From Isoetes taiwanensis (taxonomy: Eukaryota; Streptophyta; Lycopodiopsida; Isoetales; Isoetaceae), in the NCBI GenBank assembly GCA_021234155.1, contig JAJEKV010000050.1, positions 8,796,548 through 8,860,547 on the forward strand: a DNA stretch of 64,000 nucleotides, read 5' to 3'. Positions 47,385 through 60,191 of the stretch are shown here, in pieces (position 1 is the first letter of the stretch; each line of letters opens with the position of its first letter). The notes beneath the pieces are model-generated. The model did no database searches. It worked only from the letters and a program-made list of their open reading frames with translations, and was not told the origin of the DNA. The position numbers and the translations under genes were made by a program.

Positions 47385-50300
47385 GGCATGACTTAGAAGT
47401 TAGCTGACAAAAATCAGAATTTAAGTCCAAATGCATTAATTACTTAATTTACTTAATGTCTTGCTACCGCAAAAGGCCCTTGACTTCTAACCGCCACAAC
47501 GGGAGGAGTACAGTCCAAACTCCATTCCGCTGCCCTTGCTTCGCTTCAATCTGCATGTGATTGGCCACGCCCCAAGTGCAAAAGACCAAAACTCCTGCAC
47601 CCAAAACGCAAAACCCCGCTAGAACCTAGCAACTCATAGGGTTTACGCTTCGGAGGCTCTATGCTTGTCGATTTGACTAGGACCTTGGCGCCGCTGTCTT
47701 GACGTAGAGGGGGGGGTTGACGCCGAGCACGGCCCTAAAACCACCCTAAGCAAATTTGCCCCAAAAGTCCTCTCCCAAAGGTTCCCGGCGATGGACGGGC
47801 AATTTCCTCTCCGAACCGCGGATCCTGCCTCTCGCCAATGGACTCGTAACGCCAACATTGCCCTAGGGACCAAGTTTTGTAGGCCGGGCCCACCCCTTCT
47901 CGGCTAAGCGCCCAAACTATCTCATGTGCAACACACTCAGTAGTCAATTGGCCTAGGAGGTGGTCAATACCGCAAATGTAGGGCGTAAGTGTTTTCTTTT
48001 CTTTTGCAAACCGACCGTAACTTGGTCCCTAGGGTAATTTTGGCATTCCTGGACGATGTGGCTAAGTCGGATCGGCATTTCGAGCCTCCGCAATGTCCGA
48101 ACGACAAAACACTTTGGTTTCTACACCGCCGCCTCGCAGACGCTTCAAGTTTGATATGTTCTCCTGGACGGATGTTGGATTTTTTTGACCTTTCTGACCA
48201 GGTTCCCCGAACAAAGGATTCAACTGGCTTGATACGGAACCGATCCGGAGTGTGGTCTTTAGCGACGCCTTCTACGGAAGGCCCGCCAGAAAGGCGCCTG
48301 AAGCTTTTTGGGGCTCGCCCCCCGGGTTCGGACTCTCCCCAATGAGGAGGCCTTGCAAGGTCCCGCCTTGTTTGACTTGGGCAAGTGTGCTCTGGGGTGC
48401 CCAACAACAAGCTGCCTGGACCGTTCTAGTGCAAACTATTTGATCTAAACCTTATCCAAAATTTTGAAAGTTGGCCAGTATGTTGGCTGGATGACTTAGG
48501 AAGCTAGTCGACAAAAAATCAGAATTTAAGTCCGCATTATGCATTAATTACGAATTTACGAATGTCTTGCTACCGCAAAAGCGCCCTGACTTCTAACCGC
48601 CACAACGGAGGAGTACAGGTCCAAACTCCATTCCGCCAGCCTCTTGCTTCGCTTCAACTACATGTGATCGCCACGCCCCAAGTGCAAAAGACTAAAATCT
48701 GGCACCCAAAAACGCAAACCCCCGCTAGAACCCGGCAACTCATAGGGTTTACGCTTTGAGGCTCTATCCTGTCGATTTGGACTAGGACCTTGCGCCGCGG
48801 TCTTGAGGTAGAGGGGGGTGTTGACGCCAGAGCACGGACCCTAAAACCACCCTAAGCAGCTTTGCCCCAAAAGTCCTCTCCGGCCTCCCGGCCAATGACA
48901 TCGCAACTTCCCTCCCAACCGCGGATCTGCTCTCGCCAATGGACTCGTAACGCCGACATTGCCCTTAGGGACCAAGTTTTGTGGCCGTAAGCCCACCCCT
49001 TCTCGGCCAGCGCCAAACTATCTCATGTGCAACACACCGTAGTCAATTGGCCTAGAGGTGGTCAATAACCGCAAATGTAGGGCGTAAGTGTTTTTTCTTT
49101 TGCAAAACCAACCGTAAACTTGGTCCCTAGGGTAATTTTGGCATTCCTGACGATGTGGCGGTCGGATCGGCATTTTTCGAGCCTCCTCGCAATGTCCAAC
49201 GACAAAACACTTTGGTTTCTAATCACCGCCGCCAGACGCCAGCGTTTGATATGTTCTCCTGACGGATGTTGGATTTTTTGGACCTTCTGACCAGGTTCCC
49301 GAACAAAGGATTCAACTGGCCGGATACGGGAACCGAGATCCCGGAGTGTGGTCTTTAGCGCACGCCTAAAACCATATCGAGCCGCCAGAAAGGCTGCCTG
49401 AAAGCTTTTTTTGGGCTCGCCCCCCGGGTTCTGACTCTCCCTCTAATGAGGAGGCCTTGCAAGGTCCTGGCCTTGTTTGACTTGGGCAAGTGTGCCGGGC
49501 CCAACAACAAAGCTGCCCGACCGCTCTAGTGCAAACTATTTGATCTAAACCATATCCAAAATTTTTGAAAGTTGGCCTGTATGTTGGCGACTTAGGAAGC
49601 TAGCTGACAAAAAATCAGAATTTAAGTCCTACTATGCATTAATTACTTAATTTACGAATGTCTTGCTACCGCAAAAGCGGGCCTTGACTTCTAACCGCCA
49701 CAACGGGGAGGAGTACAGTCCAAACTCCATTCCGCCGGGCCCTTGCTTCGCTTCAATCGCATGTGATCGCCACGCCCCAAGTGCAAAAGACCAAAACTGG
49801 CATCCAAAACGCAAACCCCTACTAGAACCTCGCAACTCATAGGGTTTACGCTTCGGAGGCTCTATCCTTGTCGATTTGACTAGGACCTTGCCCGTCTTGA
49901 GGTAGGGGGGGTGTTGACGCCAGAGCACGGACCCTAAAACCACCCGGCGCTTTTGCCCCAAAAATTCCTCTCCCCGGGCTCCTAGCGACGGACGGGCAAC
50001 TTCCCCTCTCCTCGAACCGCGGATCTCGCCTCGCCAATGGACTCGTAACGCCGACATTGCCCTAGGGGACCAAGTTTTGTGGCCGTAAGCCCACCCTTCT
50101 CAAGAAGCCAAACTATCTCATGTGCAACACACTGTAGTCAATTGGCCTAGGAGGTGGTCGCCAATACCGCAATGTAGGGCGAAGTGTTTTCTTTTTTTTG
50201 CAAAAATTGACCGTAACTTGGTCCCTAGGGTAATTTTGGCATTCCTGACGATGTGTGGCGAAGTCGATCGGCATTTCGAGCCTCCGCAATGTCCGAACGA

Positions 50301-53300
50301 CAAAACACTTTGGTTTCTACAATCGCCGCCGCGCAGACGCTTTCGCGGGTTTGATATGTTCTCCTGACGGATGTTGGATTTTTTTGACCTTCTCGACCAG
50401 GTTCCCGGAACAAAGGATTCAACTGGCCGGATACGGAACCGGTGATCCGGAGTGTGGTCTTTAGCGACGCCTCTACGAGCCCGCCAGAAAGGCTGCCTCG
50501 AAGCTTTTTGGGGCTCGCCCCCGGGTTCTGACTCTCCCCTCTAATGAGGAGGCCTTGCAAGGTCCCCGCCTTGTTTGACTTGGGCAAGTGTGCCAGCTCC
50601 TACGCCCAACAACAGTCAGCCCCTGACCGCTCTAGTGCAAACTATTTGATCTAAAACCATATCCAAAATTTTTGAAAGTTGGCCTCAGTATGTTGGCGCG
50701 ATGACTTAGGAAGCTAGCCGACAAAAATCAGAATTTAAGTCCGCATTTATGCATTAATTACTTAATTTACTTAATGTCTTGCTACCGCAAAAGCGGCCCT
50801 TGACTTCTAACCGCCACAACGGAGGAGTACAGTCCAAACTCCATTCCGCCGCCCTTGCTTCGCTTCAATCGCATGTGATCGGCCACGCCCCAAGTGCAAA
50901 AGACCAAAACTCGATCCAAAACGCAAAACCTCGCTAGAACCCGCAAACTCATAGGGTTTACGCTTCGAGGCTCTATCCTTGTCGATTTGACTAGGACCTT
51001 GGCGCCGTCTTGAGGTAGAGGGGGGTGTTGACGCCAGAGCACGGACCCTAAAACCACCCGAAGCAGCTTTGCCCCAAAAGTCCTCTCCCAAAGGCCCCTC
51101 GGGCGACGGACGGGCAACTTCCTCTCCCAACCGCGGATCCGCCTCGCCAATGGACTCTTTAACGCCGACATTGCCCTAGGGACCAAGTTTTGTGGCCGTA
51201 AGCCCACCCCTTCAAGAAGAAGCCAAACTATCTCATGTGCAACACACTCATAGTCAATTGGCCTAGGAGGTGGTCACCGAATACCGCAATGTAGGGCGGC
51301 TTAAGTGTTTCTTTCTTTTTGCAAAACCGACCGTGGTAACTTGGTCCCTAGGGTAATTTTGGCATTCCTGGACGATGTGGCGTAAGTCGGATCGGCATTT
51401 CGAGCCTCCGCAATGTCCGAACGACAAAACACTTTGGTTTCTACACTGCCGCTCGCTAGACGCCAAGGTTTGATATGTTCTCCTGACGGATGTTGGATTT
51501 TTTGACCTTTCTCGACCAGGGTTCCCCGAACAAAGGATTCAACGGCCGGATACGGAACCGGATCCCGAGTGTGGTCTTTAGCGCATACTCCCCGAGAGCG
51601 CCAGAAAGGCTGCCTCGGAAGCTTTTTGGGGCTCGCCTCCCCGGGTTCTGGACTCTCCCTCTAATGAGGAGGCCTTGCAAGGTCCTCGGCCTTGTTTGAC
51701 TTGGGCAAGTGTGCCACTCTACTGCCCAACAACAAAGCCGCCCTGACCGCTCTAGTGCAAACTATTTGATCTAAACCATATCCAAAATTTTTGAAAGTTG
51801 GCCTCAGATGTTGGCGATGACTTAGGAAGCTAGCCGACAAAAAATCAGAATTTAAGTCCGTGCATATGCATTAATTACGAATTTACTTAATGTCTTGCTA
51901 TCGCAAAAGTTTTTGCCCTTGACTTCTAACCGCCACAACGGAGGAGTACAGGTCCAAACTCCATTCCGCCAGGCTCCCTTGCTTCGCTTCAATCGCATGT
52001 GATCGCCACGCCCCAAGCGCAAAAGACCAAAACTCGGCACCCAAAACGCAAACCCCGCTAGAACCTCGCAACTCATAGGGTTTACGCTTTTGAGGCTCTA
52101 TCCTTTGTCGATTTGACTAGGACCTTTGCGCCGTGTCTTGAGGTAGAGGGGGGGTGTTGACGCCGAGCACGGACCCTAAAACCACCCGGAAGCAAATTGC
52201 CCCAAAATTCCTCTCCCCCAAAGCCCCTCTAGACGGACGGCAACTTCCTCTCCCGAACCGCGGATCTGCCTCTCGCCAATGGACTCGAACGCCAACATTG
52301 CCCTAGGGACCAAGTTTTGTGGCCGTAGCCCACCCCTTTCTCAAGAAGCCAAACTATCTCATGTGCAACACACTCTCAGTAGTCAATTGGCCTAGAGGTG
52401 GTCACTAATAAAGCAATGTAGGGCGGTGTTTCTTTCTTTTGCAAAACTGACCGTGTAACTTGGTCCCTAGGGTAATTTTGGCATTCCTGACGATGTGGCG
52501 AAGTCGATTCGGCATTTCGAGCCTCCGCAATGTCCGAACGACAAAACACTTTGGTTTCTACACTGCCGCCGCTCGCTAGACGCTTCAAGCGTTTGATATG
52601 TTCTCCTGACGGATGTTGATTTTTTTGACCTTCTGACCAGGTTCCCGAACAAAGGATTCAAATCTGGCCGGATACTTGAAACCGAGATCCCGGGTGTGTG
52701 GTCTTTAGCGCACGCCGGCGAAACCGCCAGAAAGGCTGCCTCGAAGCTTTTTGGGGCTCGGCCCCGGGTTCTGACTCTCCCTCTAATGAGGAGGCCTTGC
52801 AAGGTCCCGCCTTGTTTGACTTGGGCAAGTGTGCTACCGGCTGCCCAACAACAAAGTCGCCTCTGACCGCTCTAGTGCAAACTATTTGATCTAAACCTTA
52901 TCCAAAATTTTTGAAAGTTGGCCTCAGATGTTGGCGATGACTTAGGAAGCTAGTCGACAAAAAATCAGAATTTAAGTCCGTACTATGCATTAATTACGAA
53001 TTTATTTAATGTCTTGCTAATGCAAAAGCTGCCCTTGACTTCTAACCGCCACAACGGAGGAGTACAGTCCAAACTCCATTCCGGGCAGTTCCCTTTGCTT
53101 CGCTTCAATCGCATGTGATCGGCCACGCCCCAAGTGCAAAAGACCAAAAATCTCTAAGACCCCAAAACGCAAACCCCCGCTAGAACCCTCGCAACTCATA
53201 GGGTTTACGCCGAGGCTCTATCCTTGTCGATTTGACTAGGACCTTGCTACCGCGGTCTTGAGGTAGAGGGGGGGTGTTGACGCCGGAAAGCACGGACCCT

Positions 53301-55812
53301 AAAACCACCCTGGTCTTTAGCCTTGCCCCAAAAAAAAAAAGTCCTCTCCCGGCTGCCCCGGCGACGACGGGCAACTTCCCTCCCTCGAACCGGGATTCTG
53401 CGTCTCGCCAATGGACCTCAACGCCGACATTGCCCTAGGGACCAAGTTTTGTGGCCGTAAGCCCACCCCTTCTAAGAAGCCAAACTATCTCATGTGCAAC
53501 ACACTCGTAGTCAATTGGCCTAGGAGGTGGTCACGCCGAATACCGTAATGTAGGGCTTAGTGTTTCTTTGCAAAACCGACCGTGTAACTTGGTCCCTAGG
53601 GTAATTTTGCATTCCTGACGATGTGGCGAAGTCGGATCGGCATTTCGAGCCTCCGCAATGTCCAACGACAAAACACTTTGGTTTCTACATCGCCGCCTCG
53701 CCGCGACGCTTCACGGCTTGATATGTTCTCCTGACGGATGTTGGATTTTTTGACCTTTCTGACTGTGTTCCCGAACAAAGGATTCAACGGCCGGATACGG
53801 AACCGAGATCCTGGAGTGTGGTCTTTAGCGCATTTCCGGGCGAGCGCCACGAAAGGTCTGCCTTGAAGCTTTTTGGGGCTCCCCGGGTTCTGACTCTCCC
53901 TCTAATGAGGAGGCCTTGCAAGGTCCTGGCCTTGTTTGACTTGGGCAAGTGTGCTACCTCTACCGCCCAACAACAAAGCTGCCCGACCGCTCTAGTGCAA
54001 ACTATTTGATCTAAACCATATCCAAAATTTTTGAAAGTTGGCCTCAGATGTTGGCGATGACTTAGGAAGCTAGCCGACAAAAATCAGAATTTAAGTCCGC
54101 ATCTATGCATTAATTACGAATTTACGAATGTCTTGCTATCGCAAAAGCGCCCTTGACTTCTAATCGCCACAACGGGAGGAGTACGTGTCCAAAACCCATT
54201 CCGCTTGTTTGCTTCGCTGCTCAAATCAAGCATGTGATCGGCCACGTCCCAAGTGCAAAAGACCAAAAAAGACCCAAAACGCAAAAACCCGCTAGAACCC
54301 GCAACTCATAGGGTTTACGCTTTGGAGGCTCTATCCTTGTCGATTTGACTAGGACCTTGGCGCCGCGTCTTGATGTAGAGGGGGTGTTGACGCCAGAGCA
54401 CGGACCCTAAAACCACCCTCGAAGCAGCTTGCCCCAAAATTCCTCTCCCGGCGGCCCGGGCGACGGACGCAACTTCCGAACCGTGATCCGCTCTCTCGCC
54501 AATGGACTCAACGCCGACATTGCCCTAGGGACCAAGTTTTGTGGCCGTAAGCCCACCCTTCAAAGAAGCGCCAAACCATCTCATGTGCAACACACTCGTA
54601 GTCAATTGGCCTAGGAGGTGGTCAGCCAATACCGCAAATGTAGGGCGAAGTGTTTGTTTCTTTTGCAAAACCCACCGTATAACTTGGTCCCTAGGGTAAT
54701 TTTGGCATTCCTGACGATGTGGCGAAAGTCGGATCGGCATTTCGAGCCTCCGCAATGTCCGAACGACAAAAAACACTTTGGTTTCTACGACCGCCGCCAG
54801 CAGACGCTTCAAGGTTTGATATGTTCTCCTGACGGATGTTGATTTTTTGGACCTTCTACCAGTTCCCGAACAAAGGATTCAATGGCTTGATACGGAACCG
54901 AGATCCCGGAGTGTGGTCTTTAGCGACGCCCTACGGAGAGCCGCCGAAAGGCTGCCTCGAAGCTTTTGGGGCTCGGGCCCCGGGTTCTGACTCTCCCTCT
55001 AATGAGGAGGCCTTGCAAGGTCCTCGCCTTGTTTGACTTGGGCAAGTGTGCCACTACGCCCAACAACAAAGCCGCCTGAATCCGCTCTAGTGCAAACTAT
55101 TTGATCTAAAACCATATCCAAAATTTTTGAAAGTTGGCATGTATGTTGGCGATGACTTAGGATGCTAGCTGACAAAAAATCAGAATTTAAGTCTGCAATT
55201 AATTACTTAATTTATTTAATGTCTTGCTATCGAAAAGCTGGCCTTGACTTCTAACCGCCACAACGGGAGGAGTACAGTCCAAACTCCATTCCGCCAGGCC
55301 CCTTTGCTTCGCTGCTTTCTCAACTGCATGTGATCGGCCACGCCCCAAGTGCAAAAGACTGTAACTCGCACCCAAAACGCAAAACCCCGCTAGAACCCGG
55401 CAACTCATAGGGTTTACGCTTTCGGAGGCTCTATCCTTGTCGATTCGACTAGGACCTTGCGCCGTCTTGACGTAGAGGGGTGTTGACGCCAGAGCACGGA
55501 CCCTAAAACCACCCTGGGCAGCTTTTGCCCCAAAAGTCCTCTCCCCTCCGGGTCCCCGGGCGACGACGCAACTTTCCCTCCCTCCAACCGGATTCGCTCG
55601 CCAATGGACTCTAACGCCGACATTGCCCTAGGGACCAAGTTTTGTAGGGCGGCCACCCCTTCGAAGAAGCGCCAAACTATCTCATGTGCAACACACTCGT
55701 AGTCAATTGGCCTAGAGGTGGTCAAGAATACCGCAATGTAGGGCGTAAGTGTGTCGCTTTTTTGCAAAACCGACCGTAACTTAGTCCATAGGGTAATTTT
55801 TGGCATTCCAAA
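47385..55812. repeat. Tandem array of ~1.1-kb units (seven full, one partial)
   Basis: The anchor TGTCTTGCTA begins at 47457, 48563, 49659, 50775, 51891, 53010, 54129 and 55220, a period of 1091-1119 bp. Units share CGCCACAACGG, CAACTCATAGGGTTTACGC, ACTCTCCC and CTAATGAGGAGGCCTTGCAA. The eighth unit stops after about 590 bp where the right subterminal block begins. Differences are mostly small indels at GC-rich, CTG/CAG-like sites, so open frames change from unit to unit and none is conserved. It is not rDNA by eye. Confidence 0.9.
47861..48034. repeat. 16-bp inverted pair within each array unit (unit 1 shown)
   Basis: CCCTAGGGACCAAGTT (47861-47876) and its exact complement AACTTGGTCCCTAGGG (48019-48034) lie about 140 bp apart. 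The pair, or a one-base variant, recurs in the other units. Each arm contains the palindrome CCCTAGGG. Confidence 0.8.
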
Positions 55813-56355
55813 CGATAAGCAACGCCAGATAATTTTTTTCGCATCGCTTTTTTTGCCCGAAAAAAAAAAAACGACGCTGCGAACGACGCGTTTACGGGGC
55901 ATTGCAATAGCGTGGGCGCGGACGATGCCGCCACGCCGGTAAACCGCCGCCATCGCCGATATTCCAAAGCGCCGCTTAACGACGCCATGTCGACGTGGCA
56001 GACACTTTGGCGTGAAACCGCATGTCGCCATTACCACGGCCGACCGTCACGCCGATTTTTTAGTCGCCGTTCAACGACGCCATGTCGACGCGGGCGTAAC
56101 ACGGTATGCGCCGCCACCGCATGTCGCCAGCCACGCAAACCGATGTGCCACGCCACCGGTGGAGACGCCGTTCGCTGGCCCGCCCCTCGGGCGCGAAGCA
56201 AATCATGCCACGCATGCCAATCCGACACGCCATCCCCGAAAACGCCGCTGAACGACGCCGAACGACGTTGTCGCCGTTGAACGACGATGTCATCGATGTT
56301 CGGACGACGAATTCGCCGTTTCGACGTCGCGCACGCCGCTGACGCCGATCATCCC
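55813..56355. promoter_or_regulatory. Right CACTA subterminal motif block
   Basis: CGCCGCTTAACGACGCC near 55971, CGCCGTTCAACGACGCC near 56066 and CGCCGCTGAACGACGCCG near 56244 repeat the left-end motif. The block ends about 10 bp before the proposed right terminus. Overlapping Arg/Ala/His-rich open frames here are composition artefacts. Confidence 0.6.
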
Positions 56356-56364
56356 TTTGTATTG

Positions 56365-56562
56365 AGATGAGATGGCAGGGGATGAAAAAGGTGGAGCTGA
56401 GGTAGGAGATACAATGCTAGGAACAGAGGGTGTAAGAGGTAAAGAAGCAGATGAAGAAGAGAAGAAGATATAATTTGGGGTAGAGGAAGCTATGGAAATA
56501 GAGGGAATAGAGTGTCTAGTGCGATAGGAAGAGAATGCTTCTACATCCAAAAATATATTAGC
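56365..56562. other. Purine-rich spacer
   Basis: GA-rich DNA between the CACTA right end and the duplicated retrotransposon flank. Short open frames on the minus strand are Ser/Pro-rich by composition. Confidence 0.5.
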
Positions 56563-59338
56563 AAGCTCAGAACCATTAAACTAAAAGTTTATATCTAAAA
56601 ACAAGGGAGGCACGCAGATTTTAAAAGAGAAGCATCAGCAGAAAGGGAGATACAAATACGTGACATTTGAATGAGCAAGATGGAGGGCTAATCCATTAGC
56701 AATTGCAATTATGAAGCTTGAGACTTGCAATTCGATAGGAAAAATTCTTCAATGAAAATCAACATGGCATTTGGAGTGCATCAAATTTGTTGGGTAATAA
56801 TCCAAAGGTGTACAATTGATATAGAAAATAATGCCCTCATAAAGGATCACTCCACACTCCATGCTCCACAAACTTGTCAACTGCTACAGGTGAATCAAAC
56901 ATGATTTAGGAAATAGTTAGTCCAAATCTTTTGAGTCTCATGCTGAGGCAATCTCGTCATGAACCTACGCGAAAACAAGGAAAATACGCAAGAAATACGA
57001 AGGCAATATGCCAAGATCAGCAAAAAATCTAATATATAAACAAGAATCAGGAGTACAATGGCCCGAAGGCAAGCAGGGATACGAGACAGATGCCTAGAAG
57101 GGTCAAGACTGGCATTGAACTGAAATGGTTCGAGAAGAAGGAGGTGCCTCCTTATTTATCTAGACCAATGGTCATGATCGTGCCACTCTAATGGATGAGA
57201 TCACGCCAAGTGTCGCGCATGCATGTAGGTTCTAGAATATTCTAGAACTTCCTGGAAGCAATCCGGCATATGAGAAAGACATGAGGAAATATCTTTTAAT
57301 AAATATTGGTAATGCACTTGGCAAAGGTGTGTGACTTGCAGCTAGAAGTTTGCAAGTTCAAATCTTGTCTTGTGCAACTACTTTTTTTGCATTCGTGTGA
57401 CGACCATCGAGCTGAGGCTGGAGTACTCAAACTTGGCTTATCCAGTAACGTCGGTGAAACTCCGCAATTTTATGAGGAGCATTAGTCAGGTTCTAGGCAG
57501 GCTCCCAGGTTCTATCACTTAGTGAGTAACCTTCCCAATCGATAAAGTAATACAATCGTCGACGAAGAAACTTGGAGTCTAGAATCTCTCGAATCTCGAA
57601 CTCCTCGTGATCATCAATTTCCACTGGTGGTGGTGGTGGTGGAGGAACGTGATTCGGGAAAGTATTAACTGTGTAGGGCTCCAATAGAAAAACATGAAAT
57701 ATTGGATGGAGACGAACAGAGGGAACTAGAACCAGAATGTCACGTCATTAATCCGAAGCCGCGATCCAAGCGACCAAGGCTTACAATCAAGCTTGCTGCG
57801 GTGGAGGGAGGGAGGTCCTTTCGGCTAGAAGACAGATAAGATCACCAACGAAAATTTAGGAAGCTTCCCTCGCCATGCAAATCGGCATAATACCGATAGC
57901 GTTCCTATCCTCAGTGAAGATGATGCTGGAGATCTGATTAAGGAGCCTAGAGTTTCTCAAGTCGAGACTCGGCACTAGGATTGACAGAGTCACTGCCAGC
58001 GACACCAAGAGACCAACGAGGATGCTGATCAGAGTTCAGAAAGAACGGAGTCTAGCCATAGAAGCGTGTACTGAGTTATTATAGACAAACTCAGCTAATG
58101 GAAGATAATCGACCCAATCATCCTGCTGACAACTGATAAAGCACCTTAAATATAGCTCCAGTGTTTGATTAATGCACTCTGCCTGCATATTACTTTCTGG
58201 ATAATGACTGGATGTCAATGAGCGGTCAATATGCAATAACTCCAAAAGCCGCTTCCAAAAACCTGCGTCGAACTGAGGTGCCCGATCACTGACGATAGTA
58301 TCTGGCAATCCATGAAGTCTGACTACGTCACGAAGAAGAAGGCCAGCTTTTCCCTCACTGGTGATGGTGATGTTGCAGGGAATAAAATGAGCCATCTTAG
58401 AGAAATGGTCAACAACAACCATGATGGCATCATAACCCCGAGAGAGTGGCAGCTCCGAAATAAAGTCTATAGAAATACTCTTCCAAGGTCCATCGGGAAC
58501 TAGCAATGGCTGAAGAAGGCCATGAGGAAGATGTCTCAGAACCTTCGCTTGACAGCAGATTTCACAGGATCGAATAAAAGCTTCGACAGAGCGACAAAGC
58601 CCAGGCCACCAATACTCTCGACTAATAAGTTAAAAAGTCTTGGTTTCTCCAAGGTATTTGGCCATAGGTGAATCATGGCAAGCCTGGAGAACTTGAAGCC
58701 TTGAAGCACAATCTGGCACATACATAAGCTCATCATGAAACAGGAGTCCATCTCGAACCTCAAATCGATCATAGTCCGATCGCATTTGCTGAGAAGATGA
58801 TCTAGAGCCAATGTATGAGAATATACTTGAGCCAATAGATCGAAGGGTAGAGATGCCCGAACAGACTCCAACAAGGCCATATCATGAGGCCTCTCAAATA
58901 AAGTGAGGGCCATAAGCTGGAAATGATCAGTCCCTAGAATAACCTGTGATTGCTGATCAAATGCAGGATCACTTGGCTTGGGCTCAAGGTAGGAGCGTTG
59001 AGACAAGGCATCAGGCTTCCCTTGGAAGTGTCTAGGATAGTACTTGATCACGAAATCAATGCGGGATAGTACTTGAATATGCCATCGGGCCTGGCGACGG
59101 TTGAACACTCGAGCAGACTGAAAATATTCCAGATTTTGATTATCTGTATAGATTTTGACCTTATAAGGAGATCCCTCCAGGAAACGTCTCCACTCCTTGA
59201 AAGAATCAACTATCGCCAACAACTCCTTGTCATAAATAGAATTGTTGATTCCAGCAGCTTGAAACTTCCACGAGTGATAAGGTGATTGAATGCAATTCAT
59301 GGTCATCCCCCTCCTGTGACAGGATACCACCAAGAGCA
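56563..59338 (-). mobile_element. Ty3/Gypsy chromovirus, copy 1 (5-prime-truncated) plus flank
   Basis: From right to left it holds RNase H, integrase, chromodomain and a 3-prime LTR, followed by 390 bp of flank (56563-56954). The same flank precedes copy 2 at 59338-59740, so the unit was duplicated as a segment rather than inserted twice. At 59338 the RNase H reading is cut and joins the flank of copy 2. Confidence 0.85.
56955..57360 (-). mobile_element. 3-prime LTR of copy 1
   Basis: About 406 bp, matching the LTR at 61709-62117 in order and length. The terminal TG/CA is partly lost (CGTCATG at 56955). Confidence 0.7.
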
Positions 59339-59351
59339 AGCTCAGAACCAT
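57490..59351 (-). pseudogene. Ty3/Gypsy pol pseudogene, copy 1: RNase H, integrase, chromodomain
   Basis: RNase H (about 59250-58990) shows IYDKELLAIVDSFKEWRRFL, IYTDNQNLEYF and NRRQARW, with the pattern KPDALSQR at its end. Integrase follows in a shifted frame: a zinc-binding part with QACHDSPM and SCEICCQAK, then the catalytic core with SISIDFISELP, TIVSDRAPQFDAGFWKRLL and HYPESNMQAECINQ (Asp, Asp, Glu). A chromodomain at 57684-57493 carries FEIREILDSKF, YYFIDWEGYS and TWEPA, preceded by a Pro run. Chromodomains direct integration to marked chromatin. Frameshifts and stops, for example within the zinc finger, make it inactive. Confidence 0.85.
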
Positions 59352-59740
59352 TAAACTAAAAGTTTATATCTAAAAACAAGGGAGGCACGCAGATTTTAAA
59401 AGAGCAGCATCAGCAGAAAGGGAGATACAAACACGTGACATTTGAAAGAGCAAGATGGAGAGCTAATCCATTAGCAATTGCAATTATGAAGCTTGAGACT
59501 TGCAATTCGATAGGAAAAATTCTTCAGTGAAAATCAACATGGCATTTGGCGTGCATCAAATTTGTTGGGTAATAATCCAAAGGTGTACAATTGATATAGA
59601 AAATAATACCCTCATAAAGGATCACTCCACACTCCATGCTCCACAAACTTGTCAACTGCTACAGGTGAATCAAACATGATTTAAGAAATAGTTAGTCTGC
59701 TTATTACAAATCTTTTGAGTTGTCTCATGTTGAGGCAATC
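59338..59740. repeat. Duplicated flank (second copy of 56563-56954)
   Basis: GAGCAAGCTCAGAACCATTA and AACAAGGGAGGCACGCAG open both copies. Its left edge abuts the RNase H of copy 1 with no LTR between. Confidence 0.85.
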
Positions 59741-60062
59741 CTCTCAAGAAATACGAAGGAAATATGTCAAGATCAACGAAGAATCTAATATATAAACAAG
59801 AATCAGGAGTACAATGGCCCGAAGGCAAGCAGGGACACGAGACAGATGCCTAGAAGGGTCAAGACTGACATTGAACTAAAATGGTTCGAGAAGAAGGAGG
59901 TGCCTCCTTATTTATCTAGACCAACGGTCATGATCGTGCCACTCCAATGGATGAGATCACATGAGAAGCAGATGAGAAAGACATGAGAAAATATCTTTTA
60001 ATAAATATTGTTTGTGCACTTGGCAAAGGTGTGTGACTTGCAGCTAGAAGTTTGCAAGTTCA
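59741..60062 (-). mobile_element. 3-prime LTR of copy 2 (with deletions)
   Basis: It lacks the TGTCATGAACC end and an inner ~60-bp block present in the other two LTRs, but keeps GCACTTGGCAAAGGTGTGTG and the AAGCTAGAAG-like right edge. Confidence 0.7.
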
Positions 60063-60191
60063 AATCTTGTCTTGTGCAACTACCTTTTTGCATTTGTGTG
60101 ACGACCATCGAGCTGGGGCTGGAGTACTCAAACTTGGCTTATCCAGATAACGTCGGTGAAACTTCGCAAATTTATCAGGAGCATTAGTCAG

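Larger units (their letters stand above)
45340..56364. mobile_element. Proposed 11-kb CACTA transposon (non-autonomous)
   Basis: The left end is CACTACAAAAATTGCCCCGC. The right end reads CCCTTTGTATTG, whose complement CAATACAAAGGG matches the left terminus with one change in the CACTA pentamer. AGA flanks both ends (45337-45339 and 56365-56367), which fits the 3-bp target-site duplication of CACTA (En/Spm) elements. GC-rich subterminal blocks with CGCCGCTTAACGACGC-like motifs lie inside both ends, as expected for TnpA-type binding sites. No transposase was seen, so movement would need a helper. A smaller alternative element ending near 47025 is possible because a third motif block lies there. 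Confidence 0.6.

Noticed and set aside
47385-55812. Array as rDNA or 5S gene cluster
   Set aside because: No rRNA-like core was recognised in the unit, and the A/C-box layout of 5S genes is absent.
47643-56037. Repeated Arg/Ser-rich open frames in the 1.1-kb array
   Set aside because: Corresponding frames shift and end at different points in each unit because of small indels, so no shared protein is conserved.
55912-56342. Overlapping Arg/His-rich open frames on both strands
   Set aside because: Several long frames overlap on both strands in the right subterminal block, which is what motif repeats without stop codons produce.
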